Positions 1 to 6,969 of a stretch of 12,303 nucleotides of DNA are shown here, in pieces. Within the stretch, counting starts at the first letter, position 1, and each line of letters starts with the position of its first letter. The DNA comes from Atopobiaceae bacterium (GTDB taxonomy: Bacteria; Actinomycetota; Coriobacteriia; Coriobacteriales; Atopobiaceae): assembly GCA_017510875.1 (NCBI GenBank), contig JAFWLX010000072.1, forward strand, positions 1 through 12,303. The letters run 5' to 3'. The notes beneath the pieces are model-generated. The model searched no databases. It was not told the DNA's origin and was given only the letters and a program-made list of their open reading frames with translations. The translations under genes and the position numbers were made by a program.

Positions 1-64
1 GCAAGCTCTGCCCGAGGGACTGCTGCCCGACGCCGTGGCCATCATCGAGGAATACGACAAGTAA
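1..64 (+). CDS. C-terminal end of an unrecognised protein (partial)
   Basis: An open frame enters from the left edge, with its first complete codon at position 2, and ends at a TAA stop at 62-64. Only the last 20 residues are visible, ending in AIIEEYDK. The base composition and the G/C-rich third positions match the other genes of the window, so this is probably a real coding end. It is too short to assign a family. It is followed by two hairpins at 120-148 and 179-215 that could end its transcript, and it converges on the minus-strand flavoprotein gene. Confidence 0.6.
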   Translation, partial: QALPEGLLPDAVAIIEEYDK

Positions 65-119
65 TCTGAGCTGGTCAACCGTCCCAGCGACCGTCACGAA
101 CGCTCCGGCAGGTTCAAAA

Positions 120-148
120 CTACTCACAACATGGTTGGTTGTGAGTAG
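120..148. repeat. 11-bp perfect hairpin, related to the next one
   Basis: CTACTCACAAC at 120-130 is the exact reverse complement of GTTGTGAGTAG at 138-148, with a 7-base loop. The A-run before the left arm and the ATTTA after the right arm make a weak terminator possible. The core CTCACAAC/GTTGTGAG also appears in the hairpin at 179-215, so the two look like copies of one motif. Confidence 0.6.
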
Positions 149-178
149 ATTTAAGAAAAGCAACTGGCGCTTTAGGTG

Positions 179-215
179 AAAACTGCTCACAACAACCTTT
201 GTTGTGAGCAGTTTT
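179..215. terminator. Strong bidirectional terminator candidate
   Basis: A perfect 17-bp stem (179-195 paired with 199-215) closes over a 3-base loop CCT. The arms begin with AAAA and end with TTTT, so each strand gives a GC-containing stem running into a short U-run. It lies between the + strand gene ending at 64 and the minus-strand gene ending at 265, where a terminator serving both directions is expected. The T-run is only four bases before GCTC, so efficiency is uncertain. GGTG at 175-178 and CACC at 221-224 could pair further outside the stem. Confidence 0.7.
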
Positions 216-264
216 GCTCTCACCAGTCCCCTATCAGGCAAACCCGACAGCCATGGAACTCCAA

Positions 265-1926
265 CTACAGCTGGGCTTCCATCACCCACTGGGCACAGCG
301 GATGCCATCGGTGGCGGCGCTCATGATTCCACCGGCATACCCACCACCCTCGCCGCAGGGAAAGAGCCCACGTACGCCCACCGACTGTCCGTCCTGCCCA
401 CGCGTCACGCGCACCGGCGAGCTTGAACGCGTCTCAACGCCGGTAAGCACAGCATCAGCCGCATCAAAGCAGTACAACCTGCGCTCCATAAGCGGTATTG
501 CGCCGCGTAGGGTATCGGTAATGTAGCTGGGCAAACAGCCATCAATGCTCCCCCAGGCAACGCCGCGCGGATACGTGGGGATCACTTTGCCGCCGGCAGA
601 GGACGGCACCTGCTGCAAGAAGTCACCCACCAGCTGAGCAGGAGCCACAAAACCACCTCCGCCAGCAGCGTAGGCAGCCTGCTCGCAACTGCGCTGCAAC
701 TCCACCCCCGCAAGAACGTCGTCTCCTGGCAGGTCGTGGGGAAACACATTGGCCAGAAGCCCCGCGTTGGCGTTGGTTCCCGCACGGTCAGAGAGGCTCA
801 TGCCGTTGGTCACCACACCCTCGGGCTCGCTGGCGGCAGCTACCACGTATCCGCCCGGGCACATGCAGAAGCTGAAGGCGCTCCGCCCGGGCGAGAGGTG
901 AACCGCCAGCTTGTAAGGGGCAGCTCCTAGCGCGGGATGGCCGGCTGCCGGACCATACTGGGCACGATCAATGCTTTGCTGCAAGTGCTCGATGCGCACA
1001 CCCATCGCAAAGGTCTTGCGCTCCATGGGCACCCCATGCTCGCGCAGCAGCTGGTACACGTCACGCGCAGAGTGACCGCTGGCAAGGACCAGCTGGTTTG
1101 CGCTCAGTCTCTCTTGGCGCAACATCCCTGTACCGACATCCAAAGACTCCAGCGTAACCGAGCGAACCTGCCCTCCAACAAGCTCAAAGCCGCTCATGCG
1201 CGTGCGCAAGCGCACCTCTCCCCCCAAGTCCTCTATCTGCTTAAGCACATGCTCGACAACCGCAGGAAGGATGTCGCTACCTACGTGCGGCTTTGCGTCC
1301 CAGAGAATGCGGGGAGACGCACCGGCCTCAACCAGCGTCTCTAGAATCAGGCGATGCAGCGGGCTTTTGGTCCCCGTAGAGAGCTTGCCGTCGGAGAAGG
1401 TGCCCGCGCCACCCAGGCCAAACTGTATGTTGCTCTCGGGATCTAGCACCCCCGTCTTGTTGAAGTGCTCTATAGCCTGCGTACGCTTGCGAGAGCCATC
1501 GCCACGCTCCACCAGAATGGGCGAGCGCCCAGCTTTTGCCAAAGCCAGCGCACAGAAGAGTCCCGCGCACCCAGCGCCTACCACCACCGGACGTACGTCA
1601 GAGGGAAGGCCAGCTACCCCAGGCCATGTGGCCCGTTTGTCATCCACCTGCTGCAGCTGTTTGCTCACGCGCCACGTGCGCGCCTTCTTGAGCAGGGAGC
1701 GCTCGGCGTTGGCACCGCCGCGCAACATGATACGCACCACAAACGTAAGGTGCACATCCGTCTTCTTGCGCGCATCCACCGAGCGCTTTCGCAGCTCGCA
1801 CGACACCAGATCGTTAGGAGCAAGCCGTAGCATGCGTTGTACGGCCTGCCTGACCGCCCGCTCCTCAGAGGCATCGCTTCCATCAAGGCGGCTGAGGGGT
1901 ATGTTGACACCACGTACCTCAATCAT
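265..1926 (-). CDS. FAD-dependent dehydrogenase, COG2509 type
   Basis: This 553-residue protein is a predicted cytoplasmic flavoprotein oxidoreductase of the uncharacterised COG2509 type. The N-terminal part carries the conserved stretch KRSVDARKK (about 47-55). The dinucleotide-binding motif GAGCAG lies at 117-122, with the ribose-binding acid E140. A second conserved block, QFGLGGAGTFSDGKL, is at about 168-182. The C-terminal FAD contact CGEGGGYAGGI is at about 524-534, followed by SAATDG. I chose the ATG at 1926 because it overlaps the stop of the upstream gene as ATGA and has AAGGTGG upstream; an in-frame ATG at 1977 would add 17 residues and overlap the neighbour more. It is the last gene of its cluster and should be translationally coupled to the gene before it. 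The substrate is unknown, and the length is normal for the family. Confidence 0.9.
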   Translation of the reverse strand: MIEVRGVNIPLSRLDGSDASEERAVRQAVQRMLRLAPNDLVSCELRKRSVDARKKTDVHLTFVVRIMLRGGANAERSLLKKARTWRVSKQLQQVDDKRATWPGVAGLPSDVRPVVVGAGCAGLFCALALAKAGRSPILVERGDGSRKRTQAIEHFNKTGVLDPESNIQFGLGGAGTFSDGKLSTGTKSPLHRLILETLVEAGASPRILWDAKPHVGSDILPAVVEHVLKQIEDLGGEVRLRTRMSGFELVGGQVRSVTLESLDVGTGMLRQERLSANQLVLASGHSARDVYQLLREHGVPMERKTFAMGVRIEHLQQSIDRAQYGPAAGHPALGAAPYKLAVHLSPGRSAFSFCMCPGGYVVAAASEPEGVVTNGMSLSDRAGTNANAGLLANVFPHDLPGDDVLAGVELQRSCEQAAYAAGGGGFVAPAQLVGDFLQQVPSSAGGKVIPTYPRGVAWGSIDGCLPSYITDTLRGAIPLMERRLYCFDAADAVLTGVETRSSSPVRVTRGQDGQSVGVRGLFPCGEGGGYAGGIMSAATDGIRCAQWVMEAQL

Positions 1927-3269
1927 GACAGTGACCACCTTGCCGCTGCCTGGCCAGCCACCATGCCGCTCTTCCATGCCCAGGCCAAGTTGAAGCCGCC
2001 GCAGTCCGCGTCAACGTCAAGCACCTCGCCACAGGCAAAAAGCCAGGGCAGCTCGCGTGAGGCAAGCGTGCTTGGGTCAAACTGGTCGTTGGCAAGGCCG
2101 CCACGCATTACCTGCGCATGCTCGGTCTCTGCCGGACCTTCAACCAGCAACGGCAATGCCTTTACCAAGCTCATCAGTGCCTCGGAGTCGCTTGAGGGCA
2201 CCTTGCGCTCGGGCCACTCAACATGCCAGCGCTTGCGCGCAAGGTCTTCGAGCAACTGCGCAATTTCCGGGTCAATGACCCCGTCCAGACAACCGCTCTC
2301 ATAGCTTCCGCTTGCAAACGGGTCAACCAGCTGCCGTAGCTCCGAGTTGTTGACGTCGGGAGCAAGGTCAAGCTCAACAAGGTCGCCCGGCTCAACTTGA
2401 CGGGAAAGATCGAAGGTCACGATGCCCGAGATGCCGTATCTGCGAAAAAGCACCTCTCCCCGCTCGCGCCAGCTGGGAAAGAGCGTGTCCTTTTTGGTGA
2501 GGCTCGCATACACGTGGGCTCGTCTGCCGTCCAAAGCCGCCAGCGGCGATGCCGCACAGGCCACGGGACACAGCACGGGGCGTGTTGGCACAACGTTAAG
2601 CCCAAGGCTCTTGGCACAATCAAGCGTTCCCCCACCTGTTGCCAGCACAACAGCACGTGCGCCAGGGAGCAGCAGCGCTCCGTCTGGCTCCTCAGCGTCA
2701 GTATGTGCCACCTCGGCCATGCCCGCCGGCTGTGCCTGACTCTTTGCCGGGTCATAATGACAGGCCGCATCAATCGTCCCAAGCCACTCGGGCTTGATCC
2801 AAGTAAGGTCCCTAAACTCGCGCGCGGGCGCCAGTACCACCCCGGCCGCCCTTGCACGTCTAAGCAGCACGTTGCGCACGCTGGCCGCTTGACGGCTAGC
2901 GGGATAGAGGCGATCGTCCTCAAGACACCAGCGCAGGCCGCACTCTTTGAAAAAAGCCAGCACATCGTCAAGCCAACGTGGTCCGCAGACAGCCTGCACA
3001 AAGGCAGGGTCGTTGAACCTGCGTGCGTCAAGCCTGACGTTTGCAAAGTTGCAGCGTCCGTTACCAGTGGCAAGAATCGAGCGCCCACATTCCAAGCTGC
3101 GCTCGAGCACCACCACCGACGCCCCCGCCTCGGCTGCCGTTATGGCCGCCACCAGCCCTGCAGCGCCACCGCCTAAAACGATGACGTCACAATCCGAGGG
3201 CGTCTTTACCCGTGCGGCCTCGCGCAAAAGACGGTCGTGTCGCTCTGCACGCGACTTCTTCTTTGCCAT
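1923..3269 (-). CDS. NAD(P)/FAD-dependent oxidoreductase, HI0933/BaiN family
   Basis: This 448-residue flavoprotein belongs to the HI0933-like family (COG2081). Visible signatures are the Rossmann motif GGGAAG (33-38) ending in E56, the family hallmark ATGNGRCN (67-74), and the C-terminal block CGEVLDVDADCGGFNLAWAW (about 413-432) that closes the FAD site. Known relatives include BaiN of bile-acid 7-dehydroxylating Clostridium, but most members have no proven substrate, so a bile-acid role should not be assumed. The first 25 residues are basic and precede the fold. The ATG at 3269 has GGAAGGG just upstream. It follows the hydrolase gene by 27 bp and shares an ATGA with the next flavoprotein, so the three probably form one transcript. 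A joint redox pathway for the two flavoproteins is inference. Confidence 0.9.
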   Translation of the reverse strand: MAKKKSRAERHDRLLREAARVKTPSDCDVIVLGGGAAGLVAAITAAEAGASVVVLERSLECGRSILATGNGRCNFANVRLDARRFNDPAFVQAVCGPRWLDDVLAFFKECGLRWCLEDDRLYPASRQAASVRNVLLRRARAAGVVLAPAREFRDLTWIKPEWLGTIDAACHYDPAKSQAQPAGMAEVAHTDAEEPDGALLLPGARAVVLATGGGTLDCAKSLGLNVVPTRPVLCPVACAASPLAALDGRRAHVYASLTKKDTLFPSWRERGEVLFRRYGISGIVTFDLSRQVEPGDLVELDLAPDVNNSELRQLVDPFASGSYESGCLDGVIDPEIAQLLEDLARKRWHVEWPERKVPSSDSEALMSLVKALPLLVEGPAETEHAQVMRGGLANDQFDPSTLASRELPWLFACGEVLDVDADCGGFNLAWAWKSGMVAGQAAARWSLS

Positions 3270-3296
3270 GTCACCCTTCCAACGCTTGATTTGGGT

Positions 3297-4388
3297 CTAC
3301 TCCCCACCGGGAGCAAGCTGCCGTACCAGATCGATAATCTCGCGCACAAACAGGTCCCTTGTTTCTGGGTCAAGGTCGAGTGCTGCACGAGCCATAACAG
3401 GTACCGTGGTGCGCCAGTCGGTGCGGATATCATGGGTGTACTGCTTCTCGGAAGCTGCCATGATGGCAAACACCGCCTCAACAAAATGCTGCCGCTCGGC
3501 AGGAGAGGCCCGCTCTATCCATGCGTTGAGCGAGCTGTCAACATAGCTGGCGGTGCGACCCAGGCGCTCCTCGATGACAAAGTCGCAACCCTCCACCTCC
3601 CAGCTTAGGGGGTCATGCTGCGCAAAACCGCTGCTTACGCTATGCACCACCTGCACGTCTTGCCCGCCGCCGTCAAAGAGCATCCCAAATATGGACGACT
3701 GGGGCACGGTCTTGTCCACCTTCACGTGATCGGCCGCGCCCTCAAGCTCGGCAAGGGTCTCGGAGGTAAAGCCCGGTCCATCGTGCGAGAAGCAACACTC
3801 CAGACGACTGCGAATCTCGGGCGCGCAGGTCATGCCCGCATAGATAGCCATGTTGCCACCCTTGGAGTGCCCGCCGCACCAAAGACGTCCGGGCACGCGG
3901 GAGACCGTGCGCTCAAGGTAGTGCAGCGCCGAGATCTGCGAGGGAACCTGCACCTGAAACGCCATGTTGAGGTTTTCTTTCCAACCCACGATGGTGTTAT
4001 CGGTCCCCCTGAAGGCAACGTAGGTCTGCTCGGGCGAGATGACAAAGGACATGGCCGAGAACTGCATCTGGGTTAGGCGATCAAGCTGGTCGGCATATCC
4101 GCAGATCAGCACGTCACGAAAGCGCGGGCTTGCCGCAAGGGCGGAGGCAAGCTTTCTGGCGCCATGTGGGTCGTACATGCGACCAGTCATCTCGTCAAGC
4201 CAGTCAGAGCGCCAGAGCTCATGCACGGGCAGGCCGCTCCATCCCCAGGCAGGGGTGGCATCAGAGGGAAGCCGGAAGTAGCTAAGCTGCGAGAGCACAA
4301 GGCTGTCCACCCGGCAGAGCGGGCGCGCGTCAAACGTATCGCCGTGCTCCCATACGTAGTCGATGATGTTCTTGTAGGCCTCTGGCAT
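3297..4388 (-). CDS. DUF2974 / Mbeg1-like alpha/beta-hydrolase
   Basis: This 363-residue protein resembles the lipase-like DUF2974 (Mbeg1-like) family. The nucleophile elbow GGHSKGGN (172-179) puts the catalytic serine at 175. The preceding block AFRGTDNTIVGWKEN (about 125-139) is typical of these proteins. SHDGPGF with D203, and QHDP with H258, are the likely remaining triad residues by analogy with class-3 lipases. No signal peptide or membrane segment is evident, so it is probably cytoplasmic; its substrate is unknown. I chose the ATG at 4388 because GGGGAGAG lies just upstream; a GTG at 4403 would add five residues but has a poorer binding site. It is 147 bp downstream of uvrB, a gap holding a repeat cluster, and 27 bp upstream of the HI0933-type flavoprotein. 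Confidence 0.85.
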   Translation of the reverse strand: MPEAYKNIIDYVWEHGDTFDARPLCRVDSLVLSQLSYFRLPSDATPAWGWSGLPVHELWRSDWLDEMTGRMYDPHGARKLASALAASPRFRDVLICGYADQLDRLTQMQFSAMSFVISPEQTYVAFRGTDNTIVGWKENLNMAFQVQVPSQISALHYLERTVSRVPGRLWCGGHSKGGNMAIYAGMTCAPEIRSRLECCFSHDGPGFTSETLAELEGAADHVKVDKTVPQSSIFGMLFDGGGQDVQVVHSVSSGFAQHDPLSWEVEGCDFVIEERLGRTASYVDSSLNAWIERASPAERQHFVEAVFAIMAASEKQYTHDIRTDWRTTVPVMARAALDLDPETRDLFVREIIDLVRQLAPGGE

Positions 4389-4403
4389 CGCTCTCCCCGA
4401 CAC

Positions 4404-4479
4404 GTCCCTTACTCAACCTGCTGCCTCTCTGCTGAACCAGGGACACTTTGCGGACCGCGTGAACGAGGGAACCGTCCCT
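4404..4479. repeat. Alternating GTCCCT/AGGGAC motif at 35-bp spacing
   Basis: GTCCCT at 4404-4409, AGGGAC at 4439-4444 and GTCCCT at 4474-4479 alternate in orientation and start exactly 35 bases apart. Each adjacent pair can form a 6-bp stem with a 29-base loop, so two mutually exclusive folds are possible. AGGGA-ACCG-TCCCT at 4466-4479 is a third, small hairpin. It occupies the gap between uvrB and the hydrolase gene and could act as a REP-like element, a processing site or a weak terminator. Confidence 0.5.
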
Positions 4480-4535
4480 AACCCACGCTCCAAGGACAAA
4501 GCGCAGCGTATGCCAACTCTGGACCAGCAGAAAGC

Positions 4536-6767
4536 CTACTTCTTATGCTTACGGTAGCGCCTGCGCGTGGCGTGCGCACTCCCCTTTCGGTCAGTGCGCT
4601 TGAGACGCGCGATGACATCCTCCTCGCTTTCGCCCTCAAGGGCACTGCGCAGGGCCACCACCTGGTCGCGCAGCTGAGCGGCGCGCTCAAACTCCATGCT
4701 TGCCGCAGCGACCGCCATCTCTTCTTCAAGCGCCGCCAAGACCTGCGAGACCTCCTCGGGTGGAAGCTGCGAGAGCTCGCTTGCCACGCTCTGTACCGCC
4801 GCCTCACGCTCGGTGGGAGCTCCGTCAGAACCGCTGTAGAACGCGCCGTGCCCCAGCGAGTCTCCGCGGCTGCGCCCTTTGCCATCAAGCGTCTCGTTGG
4901 CGTCAGCTATGAAGCTTGCCACGTCAGTGATTGACTTCTTGATAGTTTGCGGCACAATGCCGTGCTCCTCGTTAAACGCCTCTTGAATGCTGCGGCGCCG
5001 CGCGGTCTCGTCAATGGCCTCGCGCATGCTGTCGGTGATGGTGTCGGCGTACATGATGACCTCGCCACCGGCGTTTCTTGCGGCGCGGCCCATGGTCTGG
5101 ATGAGCGAGCGACGGTTGCGCAAAAAGCCCTCTTTGTCGGCATCGAGGATGGCCACCAGGCTGACCTCGGGGATATCAAGGCCCTCGCGCAGCAGATTGA
5201 TGCCCACAAGCACGCTGATCCTGCCCACGCGCAGATCGCGGATGATCTCCACGCGATCAAGCGTTGCGGTGTCGGAGTGCATGTAGTTGACCTTTACGCC
5301 CTCGTCAAGCAGGTGGTCGGTCAGGTCTTCGGCCATGCGTTTGGTAAGCGTGGTCACCAGAACACGCTCGCCCTTGTCGGTACGCTTTTTTATCTCGTCC
5401 ATGAGGTCGTCAATCTGGCCGCGCACCGGGCGCACGTCAACCTTTGGGTCAAGCAAGCCCGTGGGTCGAATGACCTGCTCGACAAATTGCTCGCTCACGC
5501 GCTCCTCGTAGTCGCCTGGCGTGGCTGACACATAGATGTATTGCGGCACCCGCTGCTCAAACTCGTCAAAGCGCAGCGGCCGGTTGTCAAGCGCCGAGGG
5601 CAGGCGAAACCCGTGCTCTACCAGCGTTATCTTGCGCGAGCGATCGCCCTCGTACATGCCACGAATCTGCGGCACGGTCACGTGGCTCTCGTCGATGATG
5701 CACAGCATGTCAGAGGGGAAGTAGTCGATGAGCGTGTAGGGCGCCTCGCCGGGTGCGCGGCCATCCAGGTGGCGTGAGTAGTTCTCGATGCCCGAGCAGA
5801 AGCCCATGGTCTCGAGCATCTCAAGGTCGTATGCGGTGCGCTGGGCCAAGCGCTGGGCCTCGAGCAGGCGGTCAGCCGCCTTAAGCTCGGCCACGCGCGC
5901 CTCAAGCTCTTCCGAGATGGTCTGCAGGGCATGCGTGACCTTGGGCCGCTCGGTGACGTAGTGCGAGGCCGGCCAGATGGGTATGGCGTCAAACTCGCGC
6001 AGCAGCTCGCCGGTAACCACGTCCACCTCGGCAATAAGCTCTACCTCGTCACCAAAGAACGAGATGCGCAGCGGGTTCTCGGCATAGGGTGGAAAGACGT
6101 CCACAGTGTCGCCGCGCACACGAAAGTGCCCGCGCTGCAGCTCGTAGTCGTTGCGGTCGTACTGGATGTCAATGAGGTCATGGATAAGGTCGTCGCGCTC
6201 GAGGGGGACATCTTTGCTCACCGTAGGAGCAAGGCCGGCGTAATCTTGCGGGCTGCCAATGCCATAGATGCACGACACCGATGCCACCACAATCACGTCG
6301 CGCCGCGAGAGCAGGCTGGAAGTTGCCTGGTGACGCAGCTTCTCTACCTCCTCGTTGATGGAGGCATCCTTCTCGATGTAGGTGTCGGTTTGCGGGACGT
6401 AGGCCTCGGGCTGGTAATAGTCGTAGTAGCTCACAAAGTACACGACGGCATTGTTGGGAAAGAGCTCTTTCATCTCGCTTGCCACCTGCGCGGCAAGTGT
6501 CTTGTTGGGCTCCATGATGAGCGTGGGGCGCTGCACGGCCTCGATGGTCTTGGCCATGGTGTAGGTTTTGCCCGAGCCGGTTACGCCCAAAAGCGTCTGG
6601 TAGCGCAGACCCTTTTCCACTCCATCGCTCAGCTTGCGTATGGCCTGGGGCTGGTCGCCCGCAGGCTCGTAAGGAGACACCGCCTCAAGGCGCGTGTCGC
6701 CCGACTCTTTGCCAAAGCGCTTGAGCTGACCGCCAAAGTGCTCCTGTGTCTGCGCTCCTGTGGGCAT
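4536..6767 (-). CDS. uvrB: UvrABC system protein B (excinuclease subunit)
   Basis: UvrB is the DNA-damage-verifying helicase-like subunit of nucleotide excision repair; it is loaded by UvrA and then recruits UvrC. The 743-residue protein has the Walker A motif GVTGSGKT (61-68). The aromatic beta-hairpin region lies at about 113-134 (YYDYYQPEAYVPQTDTY), followed by SCIYGIGSP. Walker B is DESH (359-362), SATPGDYEE is at about 414-422, LLREGLDIPEV at about 525-535, and QTMGRAARN at 557-565. The UVR motif that binds UvrC is at about 674-709. It is longer than E. coli UvrB (about 673) because of a roughly 25-residue N-terminal extension, a linker at about 622-668 and a basic tail. The ATG at 6767 is preceded by GGAAGGGGGAG; a GTG at 6803 is possible but poorly placed. 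No LexA box was identified. Confidence 0.97.
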   Translation of the reverse strand: MPTGAQTQEHFGGQLKRFGKESGDTRLEAVSPYEPAGDQPQAIRKLSDGVEKGLRYQTLLGVTGSGKTYTMAKTIEAVQRPTLIMEPNKTLAAQVASEMKELFPNNAVVYFVSYYDYYQPEAYVPQTDTYIEKDASINEEVEKLRHQATSSLLSRRDVIVVASVSCIYGIGSPQDYAGLAPTVSKDVPLERDDLIHDLIDIQYDRNDYELQRGHFRVRGDTVDVFPPYAENPLRISFFGDEVELIAEVDVVTGELLREFDAIPIWPASHYVTERPKVTHALQTISEELEARVAELKAADRLLEAQRLAQRTAYDLEMLETMGFCSGIENYSRHLDGRAPGEAPYTLIDYFPSDMLCIIDESHVTVPQIRGMYEGDRSRKITLVEHGFRLPSALDNRPLRFDEFEQRVPQYIYVSATPGDYEERVSEQFVEQVIRPTGLLDPKVDVRPVRGQIDDLMDEIKKRTDKGERVLVTTLTKRMAEDLTDHLLDEGVKVNYMHSDTATLDRVEIIRDLRVGRISVLVGINLLREGLDIPEVSLVAILDADKEGFLRNRRSLIQTMGRAARNAGGEVIMYADTITDSMREAIDETARRRSIQEAFNEEHGIVPQTIKKSITDVASFIADANETLDGKGRSRGDSLGHGAFYSGSDGAPTEREAAVQSVASELSQLPPEEVSQVLAALEEEMAVAAASMEFERAAQLRDQVVALRSALEGESEEDVIARLKRTDRKGSAHATRRRYRKHKK

Positions 6768-6774
6768 AGGCTCC

Positions 6775-6851
6775 CCCTTCCAATACTGGTCGTTGCTGGT
6801 CACGGGCGGGCCGGGGCGTTGACCTTCCCGTGACCAACAACCCTTCCAATA
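6775..6851. repeat. uvrB leader hairpin flanked by 11-bp direct repeats
   Basis: CCCTTCCAATA occurs at 6775-6785 and again at 6841-6851, exactly 66 bases apart. Between the copies is an inverted repeat, GTTGCTGGTCACGGG (6792-6806) against CCCGTGACCAACAAC (6827-6841): 15 bp with one mismatch and a 20-base loop. Read on the minus strand, each direct repeat is TATTGGAAGGG, and the downstream copy is the uvrB ribosome binding site. A structure flanked by direct repeats could be a short mobile element with its target duplication, or a local duplication that made a leader hairpin. Confidence 0.6.
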
Positions 6852-6924
6852 TAGGAACTAGTGTACTATAGTTATTCGTTCATATAGCGGTAGAATCTAG
6901 GCAACTGTATTTGGTCTCAGCCTT
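6842..6924. promoter_or_regulatory. AT-rich divergent promoter region
   Basis: This is the only AT-rich part of the 202-base gap between divergently oriented uvrB and the 814-aa membrane protein gene, so both promoters are expected here. The palindrome ACTATAGT (6865-6872) gives a TATAGT -10 candidate on either strand. For the + strand, TTCCAA at 6844-6849 lies 17 bases before TATAGT, a weak -35 match; TAGAAT at 6891-6896 is an alternative -10. For uvrB, TATATT at 6854-6849 (minus) is another -10 candidate without a good -35. Exact promoters cannot be fixed by eye. Confidence 0.4.
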
Positions 6925-6969
6925 TTGGATACGCGCAAGTGCCATTGGGATATAGCGTTTGGAGCCTTC

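Noticed and set aside
120..215. Start of a CRISPR array
   Set aside because: There are only two units, they are palindromes of unequal length, and there is no repeated spacer-sized interval or cas gene.
1196..1993. 265-codon open frame on the + strand across the COG2509 gene
   Set aside because: It is antisense to clear flavoprotein motifs, and its Ser/Arg/Pro-rich translation looks like an artefact of G/C-rich third positions.
2417..3088. 223-codon minus-strand frame inside the HI0933-type gene
   Set aside because: It is a different frame of the same strand as a well-supported flavoprotein and shows no domain of its own.
5931..6833. 300-codon open frame on the + strand across uvrB
   Set aside because: It runs antisense to the strongly conserved N-terminal half of uvrB. 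Long antisense frames are expected in GC-rich genes, and its translation has no family motif.
6855..6866. GAACTAGTGTAC as a LexA/SOS box upstream of uvrB
   Set aside because: It differs by one base from GAAC-N4-GTTC and lacks the flanking symmetry. One weak half-match in an AT-rich gap is not enough, and the LexA site of this group is not known to me.
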